Assembly (NCBI GenBank): GCA_018436785.1
Contig: JAHDKR010000113.1
Span: 1-54,361, forward strand
Origin: Synergistaceae bacterium
GTDB lineage: Bacteria; Synergistota; Synergistia; Synergistales; Aminobacteriaceae
Reading direction: 5' to 3'
DNA length: 54,361 nucleotides
The notes under the pieces were generated by a model. That model was given only the letters and a program-made list of their open reading frames with translations. It searched no databases and was not told the origin of the DNA. A program made the translations under genes and the position numbers. Each line of letters starts with the position of its first letter. Within the stretch, counting starts at the first letter, position 1. This document shows positions 35,367 through 43,645 of this stretch, in pieces.

Positions 35367-36962
35367 CTAGGTCCGGCCGCGTCTTCCCGCAAGGACAAGC
35401 AACGGCAGAAGCAGCAGCAGCGCGAACGGCGCGGCGCCGAGCGAGCATCCGCCGCCCCCGCCGCCGCCTCCGGGCGAGTAGGGAGCGAGCGTGAAGCTCA
35501 TCTCCGTGCCCGGCACGAGCGTTCCGTAGATGTCGAACGCCGCGACGCGGACCGTCCACGGTTTGTTGAAGGTCGCCGGAACAGGAATGTCATGCCGGAA
35601 TTCGTAGATGGACGGTCGGTTGTTGATTCCGTTGCGGGTCAGCTCGACGCGTTTGGCGTCAAATGTAAGCATCTCCTGCGTTCCGTCGAGCAGGGTGTAA
35701 CGGACTGTCGCGATCCTGTTGTTGATGGTGTAGGTTCCGTCGTCGTTGGCAACCACGTCGTTAAGGGCGGGTTGAATGGGCTTCACCACGCCGAAAAGGC
35801 TGAGAAGCTGCTTCGGCTTCACCGCGACGCCGTCGGCCACGTTCCAGTCCACCGTCTTGTCGGCAAGCTCCGGAGTATAGACATAGTCCGACGTCGGAGG
35901 TTCGGTCTGTCCGTCGCCGCGTATCTCCGCGCGGACTAGGACAAGGCGCTTGCCATCCGGGAAGGGGACGATGGTTCCCAGTTTGGACGCCGCCTGACCG
36001 TTCCCGAGATCGTAGGCGAGCGACACCTCCCCGCTGTCGTAGTGATACCAGAGGATCTAATTGGTACCTAGCCTGCCCGCATACGCCAATCCGCCGAGTT
36101 CGACCGATTGGGTCGCCGAAGAGACGTGGACGTTGTACACGACGGCCCTGATCGTGCCGTTCATGTACTCCAGCAGGTCGTTCGGACGCCAGCGCCGCAC
36201 GATCTCGTCGCAGAGCGTCCCCGGAATGCCGCCGTGGCGCAGAGAGGATGCGTCCCAGTATCCGGGGAAAAGGTCGGTGTAGATGTGCGAGTTGTTCTTT
36301 TGCGCGAAGGCCGTTACATTTTCCATGTGTTTCTCGGGAGAAAAGCGGGAGATGATCTTGTCCGGCACGCTCCCGAAGGTCAGAGGTACGCTGACGGTGG
36401 CCAACTCTGCGCCCGCTGCGCCGACGGCCGTCGCCTTGAGGGTGTAGGCTCCCTCCTCCAGATCGCGAGTGTATATGGCCGCGTAGTTGCTGTCGAAGGT
36501 CTTCGTATGGCCTCCCTGGATGAGGGCGGCGGCGTAGTGGCGCGTCACCACCGCCTTGATCGCCGCGTCGTAAAAGGAAACAGGCAGCGCCGGATTATAG
36601 ACGAGGTCGGGAGGCGGCGAAGCGAGGATGTCCAGCGCGGTTCCCGGAGTCCATCCGTGCGGATAGTCCGTCTTGATAGCGTTTAACGGCGTCAACCCCG
36701 TACCGTCGTCCACCGTGCTCGTCACTGTGCGCAGCGGGGCGAGCACCCCGTCGCGGTACAGCTCGAATCGGACGTTGAAGGGATCCTGCTCGGGATTTTT
36801 GCCCGCGCGATCGATGGAGACAATCGCGTAGAAGTCGCGTCCCGGGGCGAGGATACGGGAGTTCTCCGACGGAGCCGCCACCGAGAGCGTGACGGCCTCC
36901 GCATCGGGAAGACCCAGCAGCAGCGAGGCGCACAGGGAGAAGAGCAACATGAAGCGTCGCAT
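35367..36962 (-). pseudogene. Synergist-CTERM-type exported protein split by an amber codon
   Basis: One frame of 531 codons with TAG at 36059-36057 (after LAYAGRLGTN). The N-terminal half has a signal peptide (MRRFMLLFSLCASLLLGLPDAEA) and a beta-rich domain with GAYTLKATAVGA-type strands. The second half resumes in the same frame (ILWYHYDSG), then strands with PFPDGKRLVLVRAEIRGDG and VRVAAFDIYGTLVPG, and ends in a glycine-run, CSLGAAP, hydrophobic span, RRGRT tail, the Synergist-CTERM arrangement for surface processing. Because both halves are otherwise clean, a single nonsense change is likeliest; amber suppression is an alternative. If stopped, the product is secreted without the tail. Function unknown. 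Confidence 0.75.
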
Positions 36963-37007
36963 GAAAACAACACACCCTTTCCAAGATGATGAGAGAGATC
37001 AAAGAAA

Positions 37008-37016
37008 ATCATACCA
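37008..37016 (-). promoter_or_regulatory. Extended -10 promoter of the Synergist-CTERM gene
   Basis: On the minus strand TGGTATGAT, with -10 TATGAT (37013-37008) preceded by TGG. The start ATG is 45 bases downstream, behind AAAGGG. The plus-strand TATCAT at 37088-37093 is a weak candidate for the opposite gene. Confidence 0.45.
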
Positions 37017-37197
37017 CCAAGCGGCCGCTTCGTCCTCGTCTTTCACACCCTGATCAACGGGAACTTCCGTCCGCGCCTCTTTTCCGGTATCATGGCGGAG
37101 CGCCGCCGACGCAGGGCGCGAGCGCGGGGAACCTCGACCGTGTACGAAGCGGACGCGCCGCTCTTCATTATTTGATGCAGGGAAAGGAAAAAAGACA

Positions 37198-38589
37198 ATG
37201 ACCTACAGATGCAATAAAAAAAACTGCACCCGCTGCGGCGCATGTTCCGGACTCGGAGTGCTCTCCAAGCCCCTCCGCGGACTTTCTGCGCCGCTTGGTT
37301 CCGGTGAAGATGCATCGTCCCGCGTGTTTTCGGCGGCGATCGACCTCGGGACGACCACGCTCGCCTGCTATCTTGCGGATGTTCAGGATGGTCGCATTCT
37401 CGCCGCGGCGTCGGCGCGGAATCCTCAGGCTTCTTGGGGACCGGACGTCATCTCCAGAATCGTCCGCGCCTCGGAGAGCCCCGGTGCGTTGCACGAGCTT
37501 GCGGACGTCGTGAGGAATCACATCGGCGCGCTCGTGGCGAATCTCGCCGGAGACGCCGGGCTCGATGTCCGGAACTGCCGCGAAATTGCCATTGCCGGCA
37601 ACAGCGTCATGGAGCTGCTCTTCCTGGGCATATCCCCGGAACCGCTGGGAAGCGCACCGTTCGCGCTCCCGGCGCGAAGCTTCGCTCCCCGGAGCGTAGG
37701 CGAACTCGAAATTCCGTTCCTCCCTCCGGAGACGTCGGTCCACATCTTCCCCCTGATCGATGGATTTGTCGGCGGCGACACGACCGCGCTGCTCTACGAG
37801 ATCACGGAAGCAGCCGCCCTCTCGGGGAGTCAGGCGCTGACACGGCTCGTCATCGACTTCGGGACGAATGGAGAGATCGCGCTCATCCACAAGGGGAGAA
37901 TCGTCGCCTGCTCCACCGCCGCAGGGCCCGCGTTCGAAGGCGCGAGCGTCCGCCAGGGAATGCCCGCGCTGCCGGGCGCTGTTTGTGGCATTGTCTCCGA
38001 CGGGGGGGCGACGTACTGTCGCACGGTGAATAACGCGCCTGCCATCGGACTCTGCGGCAGCGGGCTCGTCGACGCCGTCGCGCTGCTTCTGCGGGAGGGT
38101 GTGCTCAACGAGGATGGCGCGATGGAGGGCCGGGCGACGTCGTCCTTTGCCCGCCGTATCCGCGGGGAAGGGTCGGAGCTGCGCTGCGTCCTCTGTGAAT
38201 CGAAGACAAGCGAAGTGGCGCTGTACCAGTGCGATGTCCGAGAATTTCAGCTTGCGAAGGGGGCCGTTCAGGCAGGAATCGAACTGCTGCTGTCGCACTG
38301 GGGCGTCGCCTGGGAGGAGATCGGCGAGTGTATCCTCGCGGGCGCTTTCGGCAACGCGATCAGGCACGAATCGCTGCTGGAGACGGGCGTGCTGCGCGGC
38401 CTTCTCCGCAACAGAATACGCTCCGCAGGAAACGGCGCGGGCATGGGGATTGTCCGCATGCTCGGTAACGGCGAGAGCGGCCGCAGGCGGGTGCATCGGA
38501 TAGCGGAGACGGCGGAACATCTTCGCCTCGAATCAGTTCCGGAGTTCCAGTCCCGTTTTCTGGAGGCCATGATTCTCGCGCCCCGCTGA
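37198..38589 (+). CDS. RACo-like ASKHA ATPase (DUF4445 type), corrinoid-reductive-activator family
   Basis: A 463-residue protein. Residues 5-16 hold four Cys, CNKKNCTRCGAC, suggesting one small iron-sulfur site. The rest is an ASKHA ATPase: AAIDLGTTTLACYLAD, NPQASWGPDVISRI, AIAGNSVMELLF, VIDFGTNGEIAL and LAGAFGNAI. This fits RACo/RamA, which use ATP to drive low-potential reduction of corrinoid proteins. Those normally have a 2Fe-2S or two 4Fe-4S clusters; here only a compact cluster is seen, and no corrinoid methyltransferase is in the window. It is convergent with the glycyl radical activase. The start is at ATG 37198, behind GGAAAGGA. Confidence 0.8.
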   Translation: MTYRCNKKNCTRCGACSGLGVLSKPLRGLSAPLGSGEDASSRVFSAAIDLGTTTLACYLADVQDGRILAAASARNPQASWGPDVISRIVRASESPGALHELADVVRNHIGALVANLAGDAGLDVRNCREIAIAGNSVMELLFLGISPEPLGSAPFALPARSFAPRSVGELEIPFLPPETSVHIFPLIDGFVGGDTTALLYEITEAAALSGSQALTRLVIDFGTNGEIALIHKGRIVACSTAAGPAFEGASVRQGMPALPGAVCGIVSDGGATYCRTVNNAPAIGLCGSGLVDAVALLLREGVLNEDGAMEGRATSSFARRIRGEGSELRCVLCESKTSEVALYQCDVREFQLAKGAVQAGIELLLSHWGVAWEEIGECILAGAFGNAIRHESLLETGVLRGLLRNRIRSAGNGAGMGIVRMLGNGESGRRRVHRIAETAEHLRLESVPEFQSRFLEAMILAPR

Positions 38590-38612
38590 CTTGGGGTGCG
38601 AGGCGTGCAGCC

Positions 38613-39416
38613 CTACCTGTAGCTGACCGGTTCCACACCTTCGGAGCGGATGAGCGCTTCCAGGAATGCGACCCTCTCCTTCGAAGGGGTCTCGAACTCC
38701 GTCCAGAACGACTCCATGCCGAGCATCCTGTACTTCGCACGTCCAAAATCGTGATACGGAAGCAGCTCCATCTTCGGCCTACGAAAGTGTTCGCGGACGA
38801 AGCGCGCCGTCCGCGCGACGTTCTGCTCGTCGTCGTTGACGCCGGAAAGCAGCGGCACGCGGACGACGGCGTCGATTCCGGTTGCTCCAAGCCGCTTCAG
38901 ATTCGAGAGGATACGCTCGTTGCCGATTCCGGTCAGGCGCTCGTGGACGCCGCCGTCCATGTGCTTGATGTCGGCGAAGACGAAATCGAGCAGCCCAACA
39001 ATGTCGGCGCACTCCTCCCAGTCGAAGTGGCAGGTCGTTTCCACGGCCTGCGGGATTCCCCTGTCCGCGCAGGCCCGGACAAGCGCCCGGAGGTTCCCCG
39101 GAAAGAAGAACGGCTCCCCGCCCGACCAGGTGACCCCGCCGCCCGACTCCCGGTAGAAGATCGCGTGGCGTACAAGCTCCTTCATCACCTCGGCGACGCT
39201 GAGGAATCGCCCGAAGGTCTCCTCCTTCGCCCCCGGAAGACGCCCGCTCTTCGGCGTCGACGTCCATGTCTCCGGGTTGCAGCACCAGCGGCAGCGGAGA
39301 GGGCATCCGGAGAGGAAGACCGTGCTCCGGATGCCCTCTCCGTCGTTCACGGAGAAGTGCTGAATCTGCGAGACGCAGATTTTCTCCCCTTTCGGGAAAG
39401 GCTCAGAAGGAGGCAT
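38613..39416 (-). CDS. Glycyl radical enzyme activase (radical SAM)
   Basis: A 267-residue radical SAM protein with GCPLRCRWCCNPE (CxxxCxxC cluster), GGGVTWSGGEPFFFP and DIKHMDGGVHERLTG, typical of pyruvate formate-lyase activase-type enzymes. It lacks the extra two-cluster ferredoxin insert found in many dehydratase activases, so it is of the short PflA-like form. It generates the glycyl radical on the adjacent enzyme using S-adenosylmethionine and reduced flavodoxin or ferredoxin. The ATG at 39416 overlaps the end of the enzyme gene by 14 bases, so they are one operon. Confidence 0.9.
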   Translation of the reverse strand: MPPSEPFPKGEKICVSQIQHFSVNDGEGIRSTVFLSGCPLRCRWCCNPETWTSTPKSGRLPGAKEETFGRFLSVAEVMKELVRHAIFYRESGGGVTWSGGEPFFFPGNLRALVRACADRGIPQAVETTCHFDWEECADIVGLLDFVFADIKHMDGGVHERLTGIGNERILSNLKRLGATGIDAVVRVPLLSGVNDDEQNVARTARFVREHFRRPKMELLPYHDFGRAKYRMLGMESFWTEFETPSKERVAFLEALIRSEGVEPVSYR

Positions 39417-41775
39417 GTTCCGTCCTGGCGATGATCGCCTCCTGCATTTCGCGGGAGAGGTTCACGAACTGCGTGCTGTACCCCGCCACGCGCACCAGAA
39501 GGTCCCGGTACTCCTCCGGGCGCGCCTGCGCCGCGCGCAGCTCCCCGGTGGAGATGGTGTTGAACTGGACGTGGAAGGCCCCCAGAGAGAAGTAGGCGCG
39601 TATCATCGCCCCGAGGTTCCGCAGGCCTCTCGGCGTGGAGACGATCTCCTTGTTCAGCCGCAGGTTGAGCAGCGTCCCGCCGGTCTGAACGTCGTGGTTC
39701 ACCTTGGCCGCGGAACGCATGGCCGCCAGCGGTGTGGAGACGTCCGTCCCCGCGAACGGGGAGACCCCCTCGGAGAGCGGCGCCCGCGCCTTCCTCCCGC
39801 AGGGAAGCGCGCCGATCACTTTCCCGGTGGGGACGTAGTTGGAGATTCCCATGAAGGCGGAATTGAAGGGCGAGCCGAACACATCCCTGTGGCTTCTGGT
39901 CGTCCTGTAGTAGAAGTCGGAGATCTCCCGCGCCAGCGAATCGACCTCGTCGTCGTCGTTGCCGTACTTCGGCGCCGCAAGAGCGCGCTCCCGCAGTTCG
40001 TCGTACCCCTCCCAGTCGGCGTCGAGCGCGGCGCACAGCTCCTTCATGGTGCAGACCTTCTCGTCGAAGACCAGCTTCTTCACCGCGGCGAGGGAGTTGG
40101 CGACCACGCCGAGGCCGATACCGGTGAGGACGGGGCCGACGTTGTACACCGCGCCCCCCCTCGAGAGGTCTTTCCCCTTCTGCATACAGCCGTCCACGCA
40201 GGTCGAGAGGAAGGGCCTGGGGACCATCTCCATATGCAGCTTCTGCGCCGTCAGGGTGCCCACGACGGCGTGCTCCACAAGGTTGGCAAGCTGCCGGAGG
40301 AAGGCGTCCGCGACCTCGCGGAAGGAGACGAACTCCTCGGGAGCTCTCTCGGGAAGCCCCATCGGCTCTCCGGTGAGGCGGCTTTTTCCTTCGTTGAGGG
40401 CGTACTCCATTGCCGCGCCGAAGTTCACGTTCACCGCCGAGGTCCACTCCCCCGTCTTACGGAAGTGCGGGACCACGCAGCCGCAGTTGTTCCAGTCGCG
40501 GGCGTCCTCCGGCTCGTACCCGGCCTGGAGCAGCATCTGCGCCCCGGCCTGGTCGTTGTGGATCGCGGGGAAACCCATTCCCGTGGCGACGAGCTTCGAG
40601 ACCGCCATCAGGAAGTCGTCCGGGCAATCCGAAGAAATACGAACGCTCAACCCGGGCTGGTGCGTCTTCACTCCCTCCGTGGCCTTCAGACAGATGTAGG
40701 AGAGCTCGTTCGTCCCGTCGCTTCCGTCCCGCTTCCGCCCGCCGACGGTGAGATTCTGAAACTGGTTGTACCCGGCGAAGTAGTTCGCCGTGTTGGAGGA
40801 GATCGTCCAGACCCACTCCGAGAACTTGATCCAGAGGCACTCCACCAGTTCGAGCGCCCGCTCCGGCGTCAGGCGTCCGGCCTCGACGTCGGCCGCGTAG
40901 TACGGGTACATGTACTGGTCGAACCGGCCCGGATTGAGGGCCAGCGGGTTTTCGGAGAGGATCGCGCCGAGCTGGACGAACCAGACGAACTGGCAGGCCT
41001 CGGCAAACGTCCGGGGAGGTTCCGCAGGAACGCGGGCGCAGTTCCCGGCGATCTCCAGCAGCTCGCCGCGCCGTACTGGGTCCGCTTCCTTCTCGGCGAG
41101 CCTCATGGCCTCCTCGGAGTAGCGCTCCGCAAGACGCATGATTCCGTCGCAGGCGATGACGACGGAGTGGTAGAAGTCGCGTCTTTCCAGGTTCTCGAGC
41201 GAATCGGGCTTCGTCGCGGCCAGATGCGCCGCCGCCTCGTCGCGGATTCGCCGGTACCCTTTCGGAAAGAGGACGTCCTGATAGTCGGGCGTCACCTCGC
41301 CCACCGCCTGCCGCCACTTCGAGTCGTTATCCAGTATTCCCGTGTCCACGAGCAGACGAGCCGTATCCTCCGGCAGACGCTTCAGGAACGCCTCTTCGAG
41401 GGACTTCCCCTTCCAGTACGGCCAGATCGCCGACCGGGCGAACTCCCGCTGCTGCGGGGACATCCTGTACGGGTCCTGCGGGCGCGTGTCGAAGGAGTCC
41501 ATCTCGCGGTCCACCCATGTCCACGAGAACTCCGGCGTGAGGATGGCGGAGCGGCGGAACTCGCCGGAGACGCCGACGATCAGCTCGCCGGGAAAGATGA
41601 TCGCCGGGAGCTTCCCGCACGCCGCAGCGAAGGCCTTCGCGCGCCGAACCGGCGTCGCCTCCCCTTCGGTCTCCTTGTGGGACTCCGTCCATATCGCCGC
41701 CCGAAGGCAGCTCACGGACGGCGTGCCGTGCACGTACTCCTGCCGCGCACTCTCGGTGCGTTCACTGCTGCTCAT
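39403..41775 (-). CDS. Glycyl radical enzyme, substrate unknown
   Basis: A 790-residue enzyme. The C-terminal glycyl radical loop is VRVAGYSTQFV, with the radical on Gly765. The active-site Cys lies in NNCGCVVPHF (Cys433; Cys431 is also nearby). In dehydratase-type members the residue two after this Cys is Glu; here it is Val435, so dehydration of a diol is unlikely. N-terminal GELIVG and SHKETEG segments match the family. PFL has adjacent Cys-Cys, which is also absent, so pyruvate is unlikely. The encoded enzyme therefore probably acts on another substrate, such as a carboxylate. ATG 41775 has AAGGGGAG upstream. It is second in the regulator-enzyme-activase operon. Confidence 0.88.
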   Translation of the reverse strand: MSSSERTESARQEYVHGTPSVSCLRAAIWTESHKETEGEATPVRRAKAFAAACGKLPAIIFPGELIVGVSGEFRRSAILTPEFSWTWVDREMDSFDTRPQDPYRMSPQQREFARSAIWPYWKGKSLEEAFLKRLPEDTARLLVDTGILDNDSKWRQAVGEVTPDYQDVLFPKGYRRIRDEAAAHLAATKPDSLENLERRDFYHSVVIACDGIMRLAERYSEEAMRLAEKEADPVRRGELLEIAGNCARVPAEPPRTFAEACQFVWFVQLGAILSENPLALNPGRFDQYMYPYYAADVEAGRLTPERALELVECLWIKFSEWVWTISSNTANYFAGYNQFQNLTVGGRKRDGSDGTNELSYICLKATEGVKTHQPGLSVRISSDCPDDFLMAVSKLVATGMGFPAIHNDQAGAQMLLQAGYEPEDARDWNNCGCVVPHFRKTGEWTSAVNVNFGAAMEYALNEGKSRLTGEPMGLPERAPEEFVSFREVADAFLRQLANLVEHAVVGTLTAQKLHMEMVPRPFLSTCVDGCMQKGKDLSRGGAVYNVGPVLTGIGLGVVANSLAAVKKLVFDEKVCTMKELCAALDADWEGYDELRERALAAPKYGNDDDEVDSLAREISDFYYRTTRSHRDVFGSPFNSAFMGISNYVPTGKVIGALPCGRKARAPLSEGVSPFAGTDVSTPLAAMRSAAKVNHDVQTGGTLLNLRLNKEIVSTPRGLRNLGAMIRAYFSLGAFHVQFNTISTGELRAAQARPEEYRDLLVRVAGYSTQFVNLSREMQEAIIARTEHASF

Positions 41776-41790
41776 GAAACAACTCCCCTT

Positions 41791-42354
41791 TCAGACATTC
41801 TCCTCCGGATAGAGGATGACCATCGCAAGCACCGCGCGCTCCCGCCCCGGGTTGTGATAGGAGTGCGGCCTGTCCGCTCTGTACTTCATCGAGTCCCCGC
41901 ATTCCAACCGCCGTTCCTCGCTCCCCGTCATGATGACGACCTCGCCTTCGAAGACGTGAACGTACTCCACAGTCCCGGCGATATGCGGTTCGGAGGAGGA
42001 AAATGCCCCCCTGTCCATCTCTATGGAGAGGAATTCGAAGCGGTTCTTCCCGTCGAAGGGGAAAATGGGGTACACCCTGAACTTTCCGTTGTCTCCCAGT
42101 ATCGCCGCCACCTGCTCCTTGGAGAAGGACTCCGTCTCCTGTTTGGGAGCGTCGGTGAGTTCGCTGAGGGGGATGCGCAGGCCGTTGGCGATCTTCCAGA
42201 CCGTCTGGAGCGTCGGGCTCGACTCTCCCCGCTCGACCTGCCCCAGCATGCTCTTGCTCACGCCGGTAAGGGCCGACACCCTGTCAAGGCTGAGCTTCCG
42301 CTCCCCCCGCAGACGCTTCAAATTTTCCGCGACGATCTTTTCGAGACTTTCCAC
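41791..42354 (-). CDS. XRE-family regulator with C-terminal cupin
   Basis: A 187-residue protein. The helix-turn-helix lies at residues ~4-60 (IVAENLKRLRGERKLSLDRVS, GVSKSMLGQVERG), a cupin at ~110-185 (TVEYVHVFEGEVVIMTGSE, ADRPHSYHNPG). Such regulators sense a small ligand through the cupin. GTG 42354 is chosen with GGGAGG eight bases upstream; the longer frame crosses the operator. The operator at 42377-42412 lies just upstream, so self-regulation is likely. It is the first gene of the glycyl radical operon (16 bases to the enzyme), which it probably controls. Confidence 0.88.
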   Translation of the reverse strand: MESLEKIVAENLKRLRGERKLSLDRVSALTGVSKSMLGQVERGESSPTLQTVWKIANGLRIPLSELTDAPKQETESFSKEQVAAILGDNGKFRVYPIFPFDGKNRFEFLSIEMDRGAFSSSEPHIAGTVEYVHVFEGEVVIMTGSEERRLECGDSMKYRADRPHSYHNPGRERAVLAMVILYPEENV

Positions 42355-42376
42355 AGCTCTTGCCTCCCTGACACAG

Positions 42377-42412
42377 CGTTCTTTATGTGCGTTATATTGC
42401 ACAAAAAGAACG
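42377..42412. promoter_or_regulatory. Large operator palindrome of the XRE regulator
   Basis: CGTTCTTTATGTGC (42377-42390) and GCACAAAAAGAACG (42399-42412) form a 14-base inverted repeat with one mismatched pair and an 8-base A/T-rich centre. It covers the region between a -35 TTGACA (minus strand, 42422-42417) and the probable -10 in the A/T centre (42391-42399), so occupancy would block transcription of the regulator and the glycyl radical genes. It is also 60 bases from the divergent importer promoter. Confidence 0.75.
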
Positions 42413-42471
42413 TTTCTGTCAAGAGATTTCCCACGAAGGGTGCAACTCGATAACACAAATAAACATTTTCG

Positions 42472-42480
42472 TGCTACTAT
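42472..42480 (+). promoter_or_regulatory. Extended -10 promoter of the ABC importer
   Basis: TGCTACTAT: -10 TACTAT (42475-42480) with TG one base upstream. No good -35 is seen. The GTG start is 43 bases downstream. The operator 42377-42412 lies upstream and could affect both directions. Confidence 0.45.
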
Positions 42481-42522
42481 TACCTGCGCACTGAACATGT
42501 TTTTTATAAGGAGTGGATTTCC

Positions 42523-43641
42523 GTGTTTCGCAAAGCACCCTTGACCTCTCTCTGTCTTCTTTTCTGCCTGTTTGCCCTACCCGCGTCCGCCGCGGAGATG
42601 ACCGTGACCGACGTCCTCGGCCGCTCCGTGACAGTACCCGCCTCGCCCGAGCGAATCATCGCCTCCGGTTCCGGAGCGCTCCGCCTGATCGTCTACCTTC
42701 AGGCGCAGGACAGGGTGGTCGCCGTCGACTCCGCCGAACGGCGCGTTCCCAACCTCGCCGTCCTCGTCTCGGCCCGCCCCTACTCCATCGCGAACCCCCA
42801 GTTCCAGGACATGCCGGTCTTCGGCGAGTTCCGCGGAATGGACAATCCGGAGCTGATCGCCGGGCTCTCGCCGCAGCCGCAGGTGATCTTCAAGGTCTCC
42901 CCGCTCTCCGGCCCGCACCCCGACCAGCTCACGGCCAAAACCGGCATTCCGGTGGTGGGGCTTGAGTACGGCAATCTCACCGACAAGAAGAGCGACTTCT
43001 ACGCCACGCTCCGCACCATGGGACAGATCCTCGGCAAGAGCGAACGGGCGGAGGAGATCGTCGCCTTCTTCGAGCGCCACCTCGCCGAACTCTCCCGCCG
43101 GACGGCGGACATCCCCGACGACAAACGCCCCGCGTGCTACATCGGGGGCGTGGCCTCGCGCGGCGCGCACGGCTTCACCTCGACGGAGCCGGGATACCCG
43201 CCCTTCCTCTATACGAACGCGAAGAACGTCGCCGCGCTCCCCGGCGAGAAGATCTCCGCCGTCGCTCAGATTTCCAAGGAGAAACTGCTCGAATGGGATC
43301 CGGAGATTCTCTTCGTCGACTTGAGCACCACGACCGCAGGCGAACAGGCAAGCTCGCTCTACCAGTTGACGCACGACTCCGCGCTCTCGGCGCTTTCCGC
43401 CGTGCGCGAGGGAAACATCTGGGGTGTGCTGCCCTACAACTCGTACACGCTGAACTACGGCTCGGTGCTCGCCAACGGCTATTTCGTCGGGAAGACGCTC
43501 TACCCCGACCGCTTCAAGGACATCGACCCGGCGGCGACGGCCGACGAGATCTTCACCTTTCTCGTGGGACAGCCGGTCTTTTCGATGATGAACGAGGGGT
43601 TCTCGGGGCGCGCGTTCTCGAAAATCGCACTCGGGGAGTAG
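42523..43641 (+). CDS. FecB/BtuF-type periplasmic binding protein of an iron/siderophore or cobalamin importer
   Basis: A 372-residue exported protein starting at GTG 42523 with AAGGAG nine bases ahead. The signal peptide is MFRKAPLTSLCLLFCLFALP, cleaved at SAA-E. The mature domain starts with EMTVTDVLGRSVTVPASPERI, the signature of the class III (TroA/FecB-like) binding proteins, and includes IASGSGALRL and the DPEILFVD region. Members bind ferric siderophores, haem or B12; the ligand here is not readable. It heads an operon with the permease and ATPase. Confidence 0.88.
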   Translation: MFRKAPLTSLCLLFCLFALPASAAEMTVTDVLGRSVTVPASPERIIASGSGALRLIVYLQAQDRVVAVDSAERRVPNLAVLVSARPYSIANPQFQDMPVFGEFRGMDNPELIAGLSPQPQVIFKVSPLSGPHPDQLTAKTGIPVVGLEYGNLTDKKSDFYATLRTMGQILGKSERAEEIVAFFERHLAELSRRTADIPDDKRPACYIGGVASRGAHGFTSTEPGYPPFLYTNAKNVAALPGEKISAVAQISKEKLLEWDPEILFVDLSTTTAGEQASSLYQLTHDSALSALSAVREGNIWGVLPYNSYTLNYGSVLANGYFVGKTLYPDRFKDIDPAATADEIFTFLVGQPVFSMMNEGFSGRAFSKIALGE

Positions 43642-43645
43642 CGAC

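Noticed and set aside
39415..42453. A 1012-codon plus-strand open frame
   Set aside because: It is opposite the glycyl radical enzyme and XRE gene and has no ribosome site; its Arg/Gly/Val-rich composition is typical of the antisense frame of GC-rich coding DNA.
42355..42522. Riboswitch ahead of the iron/B12-type importer
   Set aside because: The leader is too short and contains only the operator and promoter; no conserved riboswitch core seen.
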